64,000 bases of DNA from an uncultured Spirochaetota bacterium (lineage in GTDB: Bacteria; Spirochaetota; UBA4802; UBA5550). Numbering within the stretch: position 1 is the first letter of the stretch; each line of letters begins with the position of its first letter. The stretch is from assembly GCA_937872225.1 (NCBI GenBank), contig CALMRZ010000016.1, forward strand, positions 179,776 to 243,775, written 5' to 3'. Below, in pieces: positions 52,562-61,217 of the stretch. The position numbers and the translations under genes were made by a program. The notes under the pieces were generated by a model that worked only from the letters and a program-made list of their open reading frames with translations, was not told where the DNA came from and did not search any database.

Positions 52562-53029
52562 CTAAACCAGGTCCGCGAATTTCGCGTCAATTAACCCCTG
52601 CAGGTCGAGGGGTGAAAGGCACACCTGGGTCCCCCGCGCCCCGGGGCTTACATATATGGCATCATACAGCTGCGCCGTCTCGTCAATGAAGGTCGGGAAC
52701 AGCTTTTTCATGCCGACGGGCGAGCAGCCGCCACGGATATATCCGGTAACGGGAAGAAGGTCCTTCATTTTTATCATTTCGATCTTCTTGTTGCCGCTGA
52801 CCTGGGCGGCCTTTTTCAGATTCAGCTCGCTGTTGCCGGGGATGACAAATACCGTGTGTCCTGTTTTATCGCCGATGGTGACAAGGGTCTTGAAAACCGT
52901 TTCCGGCGGCGCGCCGATCTTCCGGGCAACGCTCACCGCGTCGAGTTCGTCTTCGTCAATTTCGTATTCGGCCGCGGTGTATCGAATCCCCCTGGATTCG
53001 AGGATCCTGATGGCATTGGTCTTGGACAT
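52562..53029 (-). CDS. YbaK/EbsC-type aminoacyl-tRNA deacylase
   Basis: 155 residues from ATG 53029 (MSKTNAIRILESRG); upstream in-frame TTG starts give an unrelated low-complexity extension and are rejected. The YbaK fold signature includes VFKTLVTIGDKTGHTVFVIPG (about residues 44-64), the conserved Lys in LKKAAQVSGNKKIEM and GYIRGGCSPVGMKKLFPTFID (about 94-114). These proteins hydrolyse mischarged tRNA, mainly Cys-tRNA(Pro), in trans. A single gene with no partner in view. Confidence 0.9.
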   Translation of the reverse strand: MSKTNAIRILESRGIRYTAAEYEIDEDELDAVSVARKIGAPPETVFKTLVTIGDKTGHTVFVIPGNSELNLKKAAQVSGNKKIEMIKMKDLLPVTGYIRGGCSPVGMKKLFPTFIDETAQLYDAIYVSPGARGTQVCLSPLDLQGLIDAKFADLV

Positions 53030-53377
53030 GGCATGAAGTGTAATCAGCGGGACGGGAATTCGGCAAGAACAATTACCATGATGAATTTCTTTCTTGTTAA
53101 CCGGTGAACCGGCGCTTTCCCGGCATTCATTCCATCCGACGGCAGGTGCTGACGCGGTAGTGACTGCTCCGGGGCTGGCTCCCGCTGGCGGAATATTTTT
53201 TATAAAAAAAGCTTGCAATAAATTGAACAATTAAACGATATACCCAAATGTTTAAATATAATGTATTACTGGATCCGCCGCCGCCGCATCGTGTGGGCCC
53301 CTTCGGGATGCGGAGCCGTGGACTTGCGGCAGCGGAACCGGAATTCTCTCAACACATCAAGGGTGGAGGTATGGATC
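53030..53377. other. Divergent region before the envelope cluster
   Basis: 348 bases. A perfect TATAAT (53257-53262) on the plus strand is the likely -10 box for the glycosyltransferase cluster; no good -35 box lies 17 bases upstream, which may mean activator control. No gene or hairpin is evident. Confidence 0.4.
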
Positions 53378-54580
53378 ATGAAGATTGTCTTTGTCATCGA
53401 CAGCTGGAACGGCGGCAACGGCGGCGTGGTGGCCACGAAGAGGATCGTGGACGAGCTCATAGCCCGGGGGCACGAGATTCGCGTGGTATCCACCGGACAG
53501 CATGAGGGGCCCTACGAATTTTTCGAGGTCCCGGGCTATTACCTGCCCTTCGTCAGGGAGTCCCTGGAAAAGATGAATTTTCTCTTCGCCAGGGGGAAGA
53601 CCAGCGTCTTGCGGAAGGCCTTTGAGGGGGCCGATCTCGTGCAGGTGCAGTTCCCCTTTTTCGCGGCGCGCAAGGCGGTCAGGGTGGCGAAGAAGATGGG
53701 CATCCCGGTCACCGGCGCCTGCCATGTGCAGCCGCAGAACATCATTGCGGCCATGGGCAAGGAAGACCCGATGATGGAAAAGATGTTCCACGCCCTCTTC
53801 AACTTCTGTCTCTTCAAACAGGTGGATTCCATACACTGCCCCTCGTCCTTCGCGGCGCGCCTGCTCCTGGAGCATGGCAGCAAGGCCCATTTCCGGGTCA
53901 TCTCCAACGGCATCCCCCGGGAATATCACCCGCGCCGGGTGTCGAGGCCGTACTGGTTTGCCGACCGGTTCGTGATCCTGAATATCGGGCGCCACGCCAT
54001 GGAAAAGCGGCAGGGCCTGCTTATCGAGGGCGTCCTGAAATCAAAATATAAAGACAACATCCAGCTGGTACTGTGCGGGAAGGGCGAGGACACCGAAAAG
54101 CTCATCGAGAGCGGCAGGAGACTGCCGGTGAAACCGCTCATCGAGTATGTTACTCATGAGGACAAGCTCCTGTACCTCAATGCCGCCGACCTGTACTTGC
54201 ATTCCTCCGTGGTGGAGCTGGAAAGCCTTTCCTGCCTGGAGGCCATCGGCTGCGGCCTACCCTGCCTGATCGGGAATTCGCCCCACAGCGCCGCGCCGCA
54301 ATTCGCCCTGGATGAGCGCTTCCTCTTTGCCATGGATGACAGCGATTCACTGGCGGAAAGGATCGACTACTGGTATGAGAACCGCGATGCCCTCGCCGGG
54401 CTCAAGAAGCCGACCCTCGAGATGGCGGAGAATTACCGCATGGAACGGTGCGTCACCGAGCTGGAGGTGTTCTTCGGCGAAGCAGCGGCCGGGACCCTCG
54501 GCGCGGGGGAAATCTCCGGCGACGTCACGGAGATACAGAACGATTTCTACTTAACCGCTTCGGGGAAACGCTCGGCCTGA
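53378..54580 (+). CDS. Glycosyltransferase family 4-like protein
   Basis: 400 residues from ATG 53378, with GTGGAGG upstream; earlier in-frame starts lack a ribosome site. The N-terminus MKIVFVIDSWNGGNGGVVATKR is the first Rossmann unit with a glycine-rich acceptor loop. The C-terminal nucleotide-sugar domain has VILNIGRHAMEKRQGLLIEG (about 198-217), LVLCGKGEDTEKL and the EX7E-type region VVELESLSCLEAIGCGLPCLIG (about 277-298). Such enzymes move a sugar from a nucleotide donor onto lipid or glycan. It is followed 22 bases later by an acyltransferase gene, so glycolipid synthesis is a reasonable inference. Confidence 0.88.
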   Translation: MKIVFVIDSWNGGNGGVVATKRIVDELIARGHEIRVVSTGQHEGPYEFFEVPGYYLPFVRESLEKMNFLFARGKTSVLRKAFEGADLVQVQFPFFAARKAVRVAKKMGIPVTGACHVQPQNIIAAMGKEDPMMEKMFHALFNFCLFKQVDSIHCPSSFAARLLLEHGSKAHFRVISNGIPREYHPRRVSRPYWFADRFVILNIGRHAMEKRQGLLIEGVLKSKYKDNIQLVLCGKGEDTEKLIESGRRLPVKPLIEYVTHEDKLLYLNAADLYLHSSVVELESLSCLEAIGCGLPCLIGNSPHSAAPQFALDERFLFAMDDSDSLAERIDYWYENRDALAGLKKPTLEMAENYRMERCVTELEVFFGEAAAGTLGAGEISGDVTEIQNDFYLTASGKRSA

Positions 54581-54602
54581 AGGGGCGCCGGAGGTGTTTG
54601 AC

Positions 54603-55376
54603 ATGAACATGAAACAAAGACCGGAGATCCCCCGGGACAAAATAATACAGGTCAACAACATCAGGAAGATCGACTTCGATAAACCTTACAAGTTTATCTA
54701 CACGGACTGGTGGTATGATCTGCTTGTCGCCGTTCCCTTTCTCATCTCGTATGTCATAACGATTTTTTACGCCCTCTTCTATGGCTTCCGATGCGTCGGC
54801 AGGAAGAACCTCCGGATCCTGCGCCGCCGGGGCTGCATCACCATATCGAACCACTGCCACTATTTCGACACGGTGTTCGCGAATTTCGTTGTTCTGCCGA
54901 AGCCGCTTCACACCGCTGTGGCACAGAGAAATTTCGAGGTGCCCATAGCCCGGCAGCTTCTCAGGATACACCGCGCCTTCCCCATTCCCGCCAACGGGCG
55001 GGGCCTTGAAATGATAACGGGTCCCGTCGGCGAGGCCCTGAAGAAAAGGCACCATGTCCATTTTCTTCCCGAGGGGGACCTCGTGATGCTGAGCCAGACC
55101 ATACACCGATTCAAGCCGGGGGCCTTTGTCCTGTCCTGCACGCACCAGGCCCCCATCGTGCCGATGGTGTACGTGATCGAACGGAGAAAATTCCGGGGGA
55201 GGGAAATGGGGCCGGCGTGGATCAAGATAACCCAGGTCATAGGCGAGCCGATGTTTCCGCCGCCCCTGAATGGAGACGGGTCCCTCCCGCGGGAGGGGAT
55301 AGAGCTGATGGCGGACCGCGCCGCCTCCTGGATGGAGGATACCATCGCACGCTATCACCGGGAGGCTGGAGCATGA
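54603..55376 (+). CDS. PlsC-type 1-acylglycerol-3-phosphate acyltransferase-like protein
   Basis: 257 residues from ATG 54603 (GGAGG eight bases upstream). A membrane helix lies at about 40-62 (LLVAVPFLISYVITIFYALF). The catalytic HxxxxD is in ISNHCHYFDTVF (about 80-91) and the substrate motif in FLPEGDLVML (about 151-160), both in correct order. The family transfers acyl chains to lysophospholipid or glycolipid acceptors on the inner membrane. Its stop overlaps the next start (ATGA), so acyltransferase and ABC ATPase are co-translated. Confidence 0.9.
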   Translation: MNMKQRPEIPRDKIIQVNNIRKIDFDKPYKFIYTDWWYDLLVAVPFLISYVITIFYALFYGFRCVGRKNLRILRRRGCITISNHCHYFDTVFANFVVLPKPLHTAVAQRNFEVPIARQLLRIHRAFPIPANGRGLEMITGPVGEALKKRHHVHFLPEGDLVMLSQTIHRFKPGAFVLSCTHQAPIVPMVYVIERRKFRGREMGPAWIKITQVIGEPMFPPPLNGDGSLPREGIELMADRAASWMEDTIARYHREAGA

Positions 55377-56062
55377 ACGCGGGGCCGGACTGCATGCAAG
55401 AGCTGATCGTCATCGATGACATCACCAAAACATACCGACGGGGCGATGTTGCCGTCGAGGCGCTGAAGGGAGTGTCCCTCGGCATACATGACGGTGAATT
55501 TACCGTTATCGTCGGGAGGAACGGCTCGGGGAAATCCACCCTGCTGTACCAGCTCGGCCTGCTGGACCGACCTGACTCGGGCAGCATTTTCTTCGAGGGC
55601 CGCGAGGTGAGCCGCATTCCCGACAGACACCGGCGGCACCTCAGGCTTGCCTACCTGGGTTACATTTTCCAGGACTATGCCCTGATATCGGAATTGACGG
55701 CGCTGGAAAACGTGATGGTCCCCGCCATGATGCTGAAGAACAGAGCCGATGCCAGGGAAAAGTCAAAGGGCCTGCTGGAAAGGGTCGGGCTCGGGGCGCG
55801 GCTGAACCATCTCACCAGGCAGCTGTCCGGCGGGGAGCAGCAGAAGGTGGCCATCGCCCGGGCCATGGTCAATGATCCCCGGGTCATCATCGCGGACGAG
55901 CCCACGTCCAACCTGGATTCCATAGCGGCCAGGGACGTGCTGGACACCTTCAAGATGATAAATAACGAACACGGCCACGCCATTGTCATGGTCACCCATG
56001 AGCAGGAGGAAACCGTGTACGCCAAGAAGCTGATTCGATTATCCGACGGGAGAATGCAATGA
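55373..56062 (+). CDS. ABC transporter ATPase (LolD/MacB type)
   Basis: 229 residues from ATG 55373; a start at 55394 is possible. Walker A GRNGSGKSTLLYQL (about 48-61), the Q-loop region YIFQDYALISELTALENV, signature LSGGEQQKVAIARAM (about 149-163), Walker B VIIADEPTSNLDS (about 168-180) and switch His in VMVTHEQEE. The compact single-domain form is that of LolD and MacB-like exporters that work with FtsX-type permeases. The permease gene follows with an ATGA overlap. Confidence 0.93.
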   Translation: MNAGPDCMQELIVIDDITKTYRRGDVAVEALKGVSLGIHDGEFTVIVGRNGSGKSTLLYQLGLLDRPDSGSIFFEGREVSRIPDRHRRHLRLAYLGYIFQDYALISELTALENVMVPAMMLKNRADAREKSKGLLERVGLGARLNHLTRQLSGGEQQKVAIARAMVNDPRVIIADEPTSNLDSIAARDVLDTFKMINNEHGHAIVMVTHEQEETVYAKKLIRLSDGRMQ

Positions 56063-57261
56063 TCGGCGGATGGAAAATACCTTTTTTTCTGGCCGCGAGA
56101 TTCCTGAAGCATGGAAGCAAGTGGACCTTCTCTCTGATCGTCCTCCTTATGGCCATCGCTTTCGTGAACCTGATCTTTGTGACCGCGCTTTTCAACGGTA
56201 TAATCGAGTCGGTCAACAACCAGGTGATCGACACCCACATGGGGCATATCTACATCTTTCCCCCTGAGGGATCAGAGTATATCGAAAATATGGATGACGT
56301 GTCCGCAAGAATAAAGAGCCACGGGAAGGTGCGCGGGGTCAGTCCGCACCTGTATGTGCCCGGGAAACTGCTGTATAAGAATATCAGCGGCACCTGGCAG
56401 ATTGTGGCCATCGATCCGGAACAAGAAAAGACGGTCACCAATGTATCGAAGAAAATGATCGAGGGATCATACCTGGAAAAGGATGATACCGACAGGATCA
56501 TCATCGGCCGCCAGATAGCCGGAGGCAGGGATGTGGAAATGAACGCTCTTTCGTTCCGGGGGGCCAGGGCGGGGGAATCGGTCACTCTCGACGTGGGCGG
56601 TTTCAGGAAAACCTTCACCATCAAAGGCGTTTTTTACACCAGGTTTCTCGATACCGACAAGCGGGCCTTCATCAGCCGGAAGTTGCTGGATGAGATGGTA
56701 CCCGGCATGAGCGGCGTTGCTTCAAGCATGATCATCCGCATCGATAAAACAGGGGATGAAAAAAAAGTGATTCACGAGCTCGGGGAAATGAAGATCAGGG
56801 GTAAACTGTTCGCATGGAAGGAGGCGGCGGGTTACCTGGACTCGGTCACGGAAAGCTTTATCCACATCAATACGCTCCTGACCATGGTCGGCATGATGAT
56901 AGCGGCCATCACCATCTTCATCGTCATTTACGTGGACCTGTCATCCAGGCGCCAGCAGATAGGGGTGCTCCGGGCCATCGGCATCAGGCCGTCCCTTATC
57001 CATATCACCTATATTCTGCAGACCCTGGTCTATTCCCTGGCGGGCATACTGATCGGGCTGCTGGTCCTCCTTCAGGGCATAGTCCCCTGGATGAAGAAAC
57101 ATCCTTTTGAAATGCCCATCGGCGATGCCATGCTGGTGGTCAATTATCACGATCTTCTTTTCAGGGCGGCCCTGGTGGTCATCGTTGCGCTCTTGTCCGG
57201 ACTGATCCCGGTATTTATCACCACGAAGACGAAAATCCTTGATGCCATTTTCAACAGGTAA
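56059..57261 (+). CDS. FtsX/LolE-type ABC permease
   Basis: 400 residues with the MacB/FtsX layout: one N-terminal membrane helix (about 25-48), a ~230-residue periplasmic domain (THMGHIYIFPPEGSEYIENM...), and three C-terminal helices (from about 273: LLTMVGMMIAAITIFIVIYVDL; 320-345; 365-388). RRQQIGVLRAIGIRPSLI is the conserved cytoplasmic loop. With the upstream ATPase it would use ATP hydrolysis to drive extraction or export of a lipid or lipoprotein-type substrate. The neighbouring glycosyltransferase and PlsC enzyme suggest an acylated glycolipid, by inference only. Confidence 0.92.
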   Translation: MIGGWKIPFFLAARFLKHGSKWTFSLIVLLMAIAFVNLIFVTALFNGIIESVNNQVIDTHMGHIYIFPPEGSEYIENMDDVSARIKSHGKVRGVSPHLYVPGKLLYKNISGTWQIVAIDPEQEKTVTNVSKKMIEGSYLEKDDTDRIIIGRQIAGGRDVEMNALSFRGARAGESVTLDVGGFRKTFTIKGVFYTRFLDTDKRAFISRKLLDEMVPGMSGVASSMIIRIDKTGDEKKVIHELGEMKIRGKLFAWKEAAGYLDSVTESFIHINTLLTMVGMMIAAITIFIVIYVDLSSRRQQIGVLRAIGIRPSLIHITYILQTLVYSLAGILIGLLVLLQGIVPWMKKHPFEMPIGDAMLVVNYHDLLFRAALVVIVALLSGLIPVFITTKTKILDAIFNR

Positions 57262-57479
57262 CGCGCCGGGAGCCGCCGTTTTTCCCGTGCGGGGGAGAGG
57301 GGCCGCCCGGCCCCGGTAACCGCGGGGTTTCGCGATGTTTCCCGCCGATCAGGTGCATGCTGACAATATCGCCCCGGGGCGCCCGGGGCGCCTGATACCC
57401 CGGCATCATTATGTTCTTGACGGTTACGGCGCGGTGTTGTCTCCAATAATTACCATAATCCCGGAATAGACAACAGGCC

Positions 57480-58070
57480 ATGAAACGGAAGAACAACCCG
57501 CCGAAAGAGGACGTTAAAAAAGAGATCATCATCAAGTCCCGGGAGATCATCTCCAAGATGGGATATAAGAAATCAAGCACCGAAGAGATCGCCAAGTCCC
57601 TGAACAAAACCAAGGGCGCCCTGTATCATTATTTCGAGAACAGGGAGGATATCATCAAGGAGGTGCTGAAGTATGAGGGCCAGCTGGTAAAGGAGGCCGT
57701 CAGCAAGGCCCTCGTCAGGGAGAAGGAGCCTGATAAACAGCTTCGCAGTTTTTTCCTCATACGGGCGCGGCAGGTATTCGAGCTCTGGTCGTTCTATCAA
57801 TCGGTGATCGCCGAGTATTTCAACCGGTATTCCTTCATCATGAGCACCCTGAGCGAATATACGTCCGAGGAGCAATCGATCCTTGAGAGCATCATCAGGG
57901 ATGGAAACAGGAAAAAAGTGTTCAACGTGAAGAATGTCAGGCTCACGTCCAGTTCGCTCATTAAGGCGATGCGGGGCTATGATTTCTTCATGTTCCAGGG
58001 CGTGCGCTTCGATGATATCGAGGATGAAATATCCGAAACGCTGCGGATCATGATCAAGGGCCTGGGATGA
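57480..58070 (+). CDS. TetR-family transcriptional regulator of the envelope cluster
   Basis: 196 residues. The helix-turn-helix is MGYKKSSTEEIAKSLNKTKGALYHYFENREDIIKE (about residues 25-59). The remainder is a helical ligand domain of unknown specificity. It lies 218 bases after the permease in the same direction and may control the cluster or itself. The intergenic stretch is very GC-rich, with GGGGCGCC repeated side by side near 57377-57394, but no clear palindromic operator. Confidence 0.9.
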   Translation: MKRKNNPPKEDVKKEIIIKSREIISKMGYKKSSTEEIAKSLNKTKGALYHYFENREDIIKEVLKYEGQLVKEAVSKALVREKEPDKQLRSFFLIRARQVFELWSFYQSVIAEYFNRYSFIMSTLSEYTSEEQSILESIIRDGNRKKVFNVKNVRLTSSSLIKAMRGYDFFMFQGVRFDDIEDEISETLRIMIKGLG

Positions 58071-58098
58071 CAGGCCCGCTTTTTGTCGCCCCTCCCTA

Positions 58099-58603
58099 TT
58101 AGTGCCCCCTTACGTCCCCGATGGTCAGCCAGGAGGTGTCGGTGCCGGGAATGATGTCGTAGTAGCCCCCCGCCCACCGCTTCAGCCGGTTTCACGTACG
58201 CCGCAACCTCGTCACCGGGAATCACCGGCTTCCTGGGGTGCAATACCGTCTGAATTTTCGTGGCGAGTTTCATTTCGCCCCAGAGGGCGTCCCTGGCCAG
58301 AATGAGTTCACTGGTCCTTTCGGCGACCTTGTGCTCCAGGTGGATGTTGTGTTTTTCAACTTCCGAACAGACGTACGCGAATTGCGTCACCAGGGTATTG
58401 GACATGCTCAGTATGACAAACATGAAGCCGTATTCCCTGAGATAGATGCGGTCAAATAAATCGCTCCCGGTAAACGTGTCTGACACGGCGCAGATAAAAA
58501 AAATAACGACGCTATGTTCTGCAGCACCGCCCGGTCCCTTGTCTCCGGTACCGCATACCATTTCATATGGTAATAATGATACTCCGGGCATTAATGATAG
58601 CAA
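58099..58603 (-). pseudogene. Remnant of a 7TM-type receptor with SpoIIE/RsbU phosphatase domain
   Basis: On the minus strand a frame reads LREYGFMFVILSMSNTLVTQ, then a coiled coil LEHKVAERTSEL, then EMKLATKIQTVLHPRKPVIPG and YVKPAEAVGG. This is the junction of a 7TM sensor with a PP2C-type SpoIIE phosphatase. At a run of six Cs (58166-58171 on the plus strand) the frame shifts by one base; the correct frame continues YYDIIPGTDTSWLTIGDVRGH and then meets a stop at 58099 where family members would go on with GHG. Most of the phosphatase and most of the 7TM part are missing. Loss of function is clear. Confidence 0.75.
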
Positions 58604-58616
58604 GGAATTTTTTGCT

Positions 58617-59975
58617 TCAGTTCATCGGGGGCGGTTGCCGGTAGCACTCGTTAAACAGCATGATCAGGTCATCCCTTGACAGCTCCTCTGTTTCATTGAA
58701 AAACGCCGATGAACGCTGCATCATCCATTCTTCCCGCGGCCCCCGGACATTGTAATAAACGGAAGGGAAGAATTTCACGTCAAGGCCCCCCAGAAAGGCG
58801 ATAGTGTCCCGCACTTCGTCTTTCGTCTGGCCGGGCAAACCAAGGATAAAGTAGGCGCGCACGTTCATGCCGAGCTTCCGCGCGGCCCGGGCGATGCGGG
58901 CGAAGCGATCGGAATCGAAGGGCCTCCCCTGCTTTTTCTGAAGTTCCGCTGAATGGCTCATGAGGGATATGTTGAGCTCGCCGAAGCCGGCCCGCGACAT
59001 GAGGGCAAGGATCTCCTCGTCCATCTGCTCAAGGGACACGCCGTTCATGGCGGCGCAGTCGAGGCGCGTACCGGAGGACTCCTGATAGGATATGAGCTCT
59101 CCAAGAAGTCGGGCGGCCCGTTCCCGCGACGCGAAGAGGTTGTCGTCCTCGAAATTGATCATGCCGACATTGAACCGCTCCGCGCATTCCCGCACTTCCG
59201 CCATGACCGAGTCAACGCTCCGCTCGCGGTACGCGCCGCCCCACACGGCATGGACCGTGCAGAAGCCGCAGCGGTTGGGGCAGCCGCGGGAGGTGACCAT
59301 GGACGCGGCCCTCCGGCGGTAGACCCTGAAGTCGCGGTCGGCCAGGGCGTCCCGGGCGGGGAAGGGAAGGGAATCGATGTTGCCCACGGCGCTTCCTTCG
59401 TTCCGGACAACGGCGCCGTTCTCGATCCGGACGAGGCCCGGAACGCGGGAGGTGTCGCCTCCAGCGGCAAGGCGGTCCATGAGGGCGACGGCCGCGCCTT
59501 CACCTTCGCCGGTGACCACGAAGTCGGCCCCGGCCTCTCGCAGGTGGTATTCCGGGTAAAGGGCCGCGTGGTAGCCGCCGGTGACCACGGGAGCGCCGGG
59601 CGCCGCTTCTTTTGCCAGGGCGATGACAGTCTCGGTTTCCCGGTGATAGGGCGTGAAGAGTGACGGGATGAAGATGACATCGGCTTCGGTGGCGCTCACC
59701 CGCTGGCGGACCTCCTGGAAGCTGAGGCCGTAGTGGGAATAATTCCTGAAGGGAAACCGGTAGCGCGGGTCGCCGTGGCCGATGTAGTCGCTGAGGTATG
59801 AAAACTCGCTCGGGAGCGGCAGCACGCGCTTCTTCGGCGAATGCCCGTTGACAAGGACAGCGTCGTGGCCGGCTGACCGCACCGCGGCCATGATGTAGAG
59901 GAGGCCCAGGGGCTGTCGCCGTATCGACGTTGAGTAGAAGTCCCGGACCGGAGGATTGATGAAGCAGGCCCTCAT
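58617..59975 (-). CDS. B12-binding radical SAM protein
   Basis: 452 residues. The N-terminal ~190 residues form a cobalamin-binding-like Rossmann domain (RACFINPPVRDF; VVTGGYHAALYPEYHLREAGADFVVTGEGEGAAV). The radical SAM core has CPNRCGFC (about residues 234-241, CxxxCxxC, binding the 4Fe-4S cluster), GMINFEDDNLF and YFILGLPGQTKDE. Relatives include methyltransferases and ring-forming enzymes in lipid, porphyrin or antibiotic pathways. The upstream coupled 60-residue gene is the only clear partner. The reaction cannot be assigned. Confidence 0.91.
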   Translation of the reverse strand: MRACFINPPVRDFYSTSIRRQPLGLLYIMAAVRSAGHDAVLVNGHSPKKRVLPLPSEFSYLSDYIGHGDPRYRFPFRNYSHYGLSFQEVRQRVSATEADVIFIPSLFTPYHRETETVIALAKEAAPGAPVVTGGYHAALYPEYHLREAGADFVVTGEGEGAAVALMDRLAAGGDTSRVPGLVRIENGAVVRNEGSAVGNIDSLPFPARDALADRDFRVYRRRAASMVTSRGCPNRCGFCTVHAVWGGAYRERSVDSVMAEVRECAERFNVGMINFEDDNLFASRERAARLLGELISYQESSGTRLDCAAMNGVSLEQMDEEILALMSRAGFGELNISLMSHSAELQKKQGRPFDSDRFARIARAARKLGMNVRAYFILGLPGQTKDEVRDTIAFLGGLDVKFFPSVYYNVRGPREEWMMQRSSAFFNETEELSRDDLIMLFNECYRQPPPMN

Positions 59976-60154
59976 TTTTTCTTGGGCGTGCGCCCGGCGC
60001 GCTGTCTGCCGGAAAGGGCGAAGTAGAGGTGATAGGCGCAGTCGGGGCCCACCAGCTTCGCGGCCTCTTCCGGCGGCAGGGACGCCTTGCCTTCCAGGAT
60101 GATTCTCCGGTACTTGTATTTGAGCCGGGCTATTTCCGCTTCAGCGTTATTCAT
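59972..60154 (-). CDS. Small 60-residue protein coupled to the radical SAM gene
   Basis: The protein MNNAEAEIARLKYKYRRIIL... is basic, helical and ends GRTPKKK; it contains one cysteine and no membrane segment. I do not recognise its family. Its TGA overlaps the radical SAM ATG (ATGA), and it is the first gene after a strong promoter, so it is most likely real. It could be a small accessory or substrate-type protein of the radical SAM enzyme, but no core peptide pattern is clear. Confidence 0.62.
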   Translation of the reverse strand: MNNAEAEIARLKYKYRRIILEGKASLPPEEAAKLVGPDCAYHLYFALSGRQRAGRTPKKK

Positions 60155-60194
60155 TACCGGTGGTTTGCTTCCATCTGAATTTTATCCTTGTATA

Positions 60195-60223
60195 ATAATA
60201 TATCCGGGAGGATATAAAGTCAA
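60195..60223 (-). promoter_or_regulatory. Promoter with operator-like palindrome for the radical SAM operon
   Basis: On the minus strand TTGACT (60223-60218), 17 bases and TATTAT (60200-60195). The spacer holds TATATCC-GGGA-GGATATA (60199-60216), a perfect inverted repeat between the two boxes, placed to block RNA polymerase. Confidence 0.7.
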
Positions 60224-60510
60224 GGGGCGAGGTATGGTTTTACGTGCATTTTCATAGATCACCCTGTCCCTCCGAGGGGCGCGGAATACTGGCATCCATG
60301 TGAAAAATAGATGCTTCCCTGCCTGTGTATCTCAATGTTTCTGCAAAACAGCAAAAATAATGATTGAACTGTCTCGCGGACAGTTTTATTTTTGAGTTTG
60401 ATGGCATTACGGTTGTATGGTAACTACGCCCCCCATCGGGGGGACGGGGGTATGGCAAGCACCAATGGTGCTGCAGGTAAAAAGTATGGATTCAATCACC
60501 GAGGATTTAT
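60224..60510. other. Remaining divergent region with a terminator-like and a GC-run hairpin
   Basis: AACTGTC (60367-60373) pairs with GACAGTT (60379-60385) and runs into TTATTTTT, a plus-strand terminator, although no plus-strand gene precedes it. Farther on CCCCCC (60429-60434) pairs with GGGGGG (60438-60443). No gene is called; a short RNA or a leader ending at the terminator is possible. Confidence 0.45.
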
Positions 60511-61206
60511 ATGAAAAGTGGAATTCGCAATGTATCAGCCCTTCTTGCCTGCGCGGCAGCGGTTTTTTTCGCGACCGGCCTGTCGGCAGACCAGAAGACC
60601 ATCCTCGATTATTACCGGCTCCTGGACCAGTCGAAGCTGTCCGGCGGTAAATTCACTTTCTACAGGGATAAAGGAGCGTGGCGGGTAAAATCCCCCATCA
60701 CTGAAGCCGAGCTCAAGCCTGTCGTGGACATCCCCGGCGGTTATCTGAGCGTGTCCGACCCCGGCACCGGCGGCGGCACCTACACCCAGGAAACGGCCCT
60801 CTTTCTCACCCGGTCGGGCGCCGCGTACCTGGGCGTTAACGAAACGACTTTCAACGGCGCTTACTTTGAGCGGGCCATCCGCTTTTATCGCCATGACGGG
60901 AAGAGGCTTGTTCCCGATGATTCGGTCCTTCCCGCCGTCGAAGCGCGGCTCTTTTTCAAGGACGGATACAACCTGTCGCCCGTGGCGGCTAAAGTCAGGA
61001 TGGGGTATTCGCTTCCCCGGAAAGGGACCACGGTGATCGTCTTCATCGACACGATGCTGCTGGAGCGCGCGGCGCAGAGCGGCGAGTTCCCGCCGAAGGA
61101 GGCGAAACAGAGCCGGGATGCGCTGAACAATATCACCCACAGCAAGATAGAATTGAAATGGGACACGGAGAAGGGGCGCTTCGTCATCGGCAGAACAATA
61201 GAATAG
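60511..61206 (+). CDS. Exported protein of unknown function
   Basis: 231 residues with an N-terminal signal peptide (about 1-26, ending GLSADQ). The mature domain is rich in beta-strand patterns (GKFTFYRDKGAWRVK, VVDIPGGYLSVSDPGTGGG, AALFL...) and ends ELKWDTEKGRFVIGRTIE. I recognise no family, metal site or catalytic motif. It is convergent with the DUF922/MORN operon. It is probably a periplasmic or outer surface protein of roughly 23 kDa after processing. Confidence 0.72.
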   Translation: MKSGIRNVSALLACAAAVFFATGLSADQKTILDYYRLLDQSKLSGGKFTFYRDKGAWRVKSPITEAELKPVVDIPGGYLSVSDPGTGGGTYTQETALFLTRSGAAYLGVNETTFNGAYFERAIRFYRHDGKRLVPDDSVLPAVEARLFFKDGYNLSPVAAKVRMGYSLPRKGTTVIVFIDTMLLERAAQSGEFPPKEAKQSRDALNNITHSKIELKWDTEKGRFVIGRTIE

Positions 61207-61217
61207 ATTGAGGGCGG

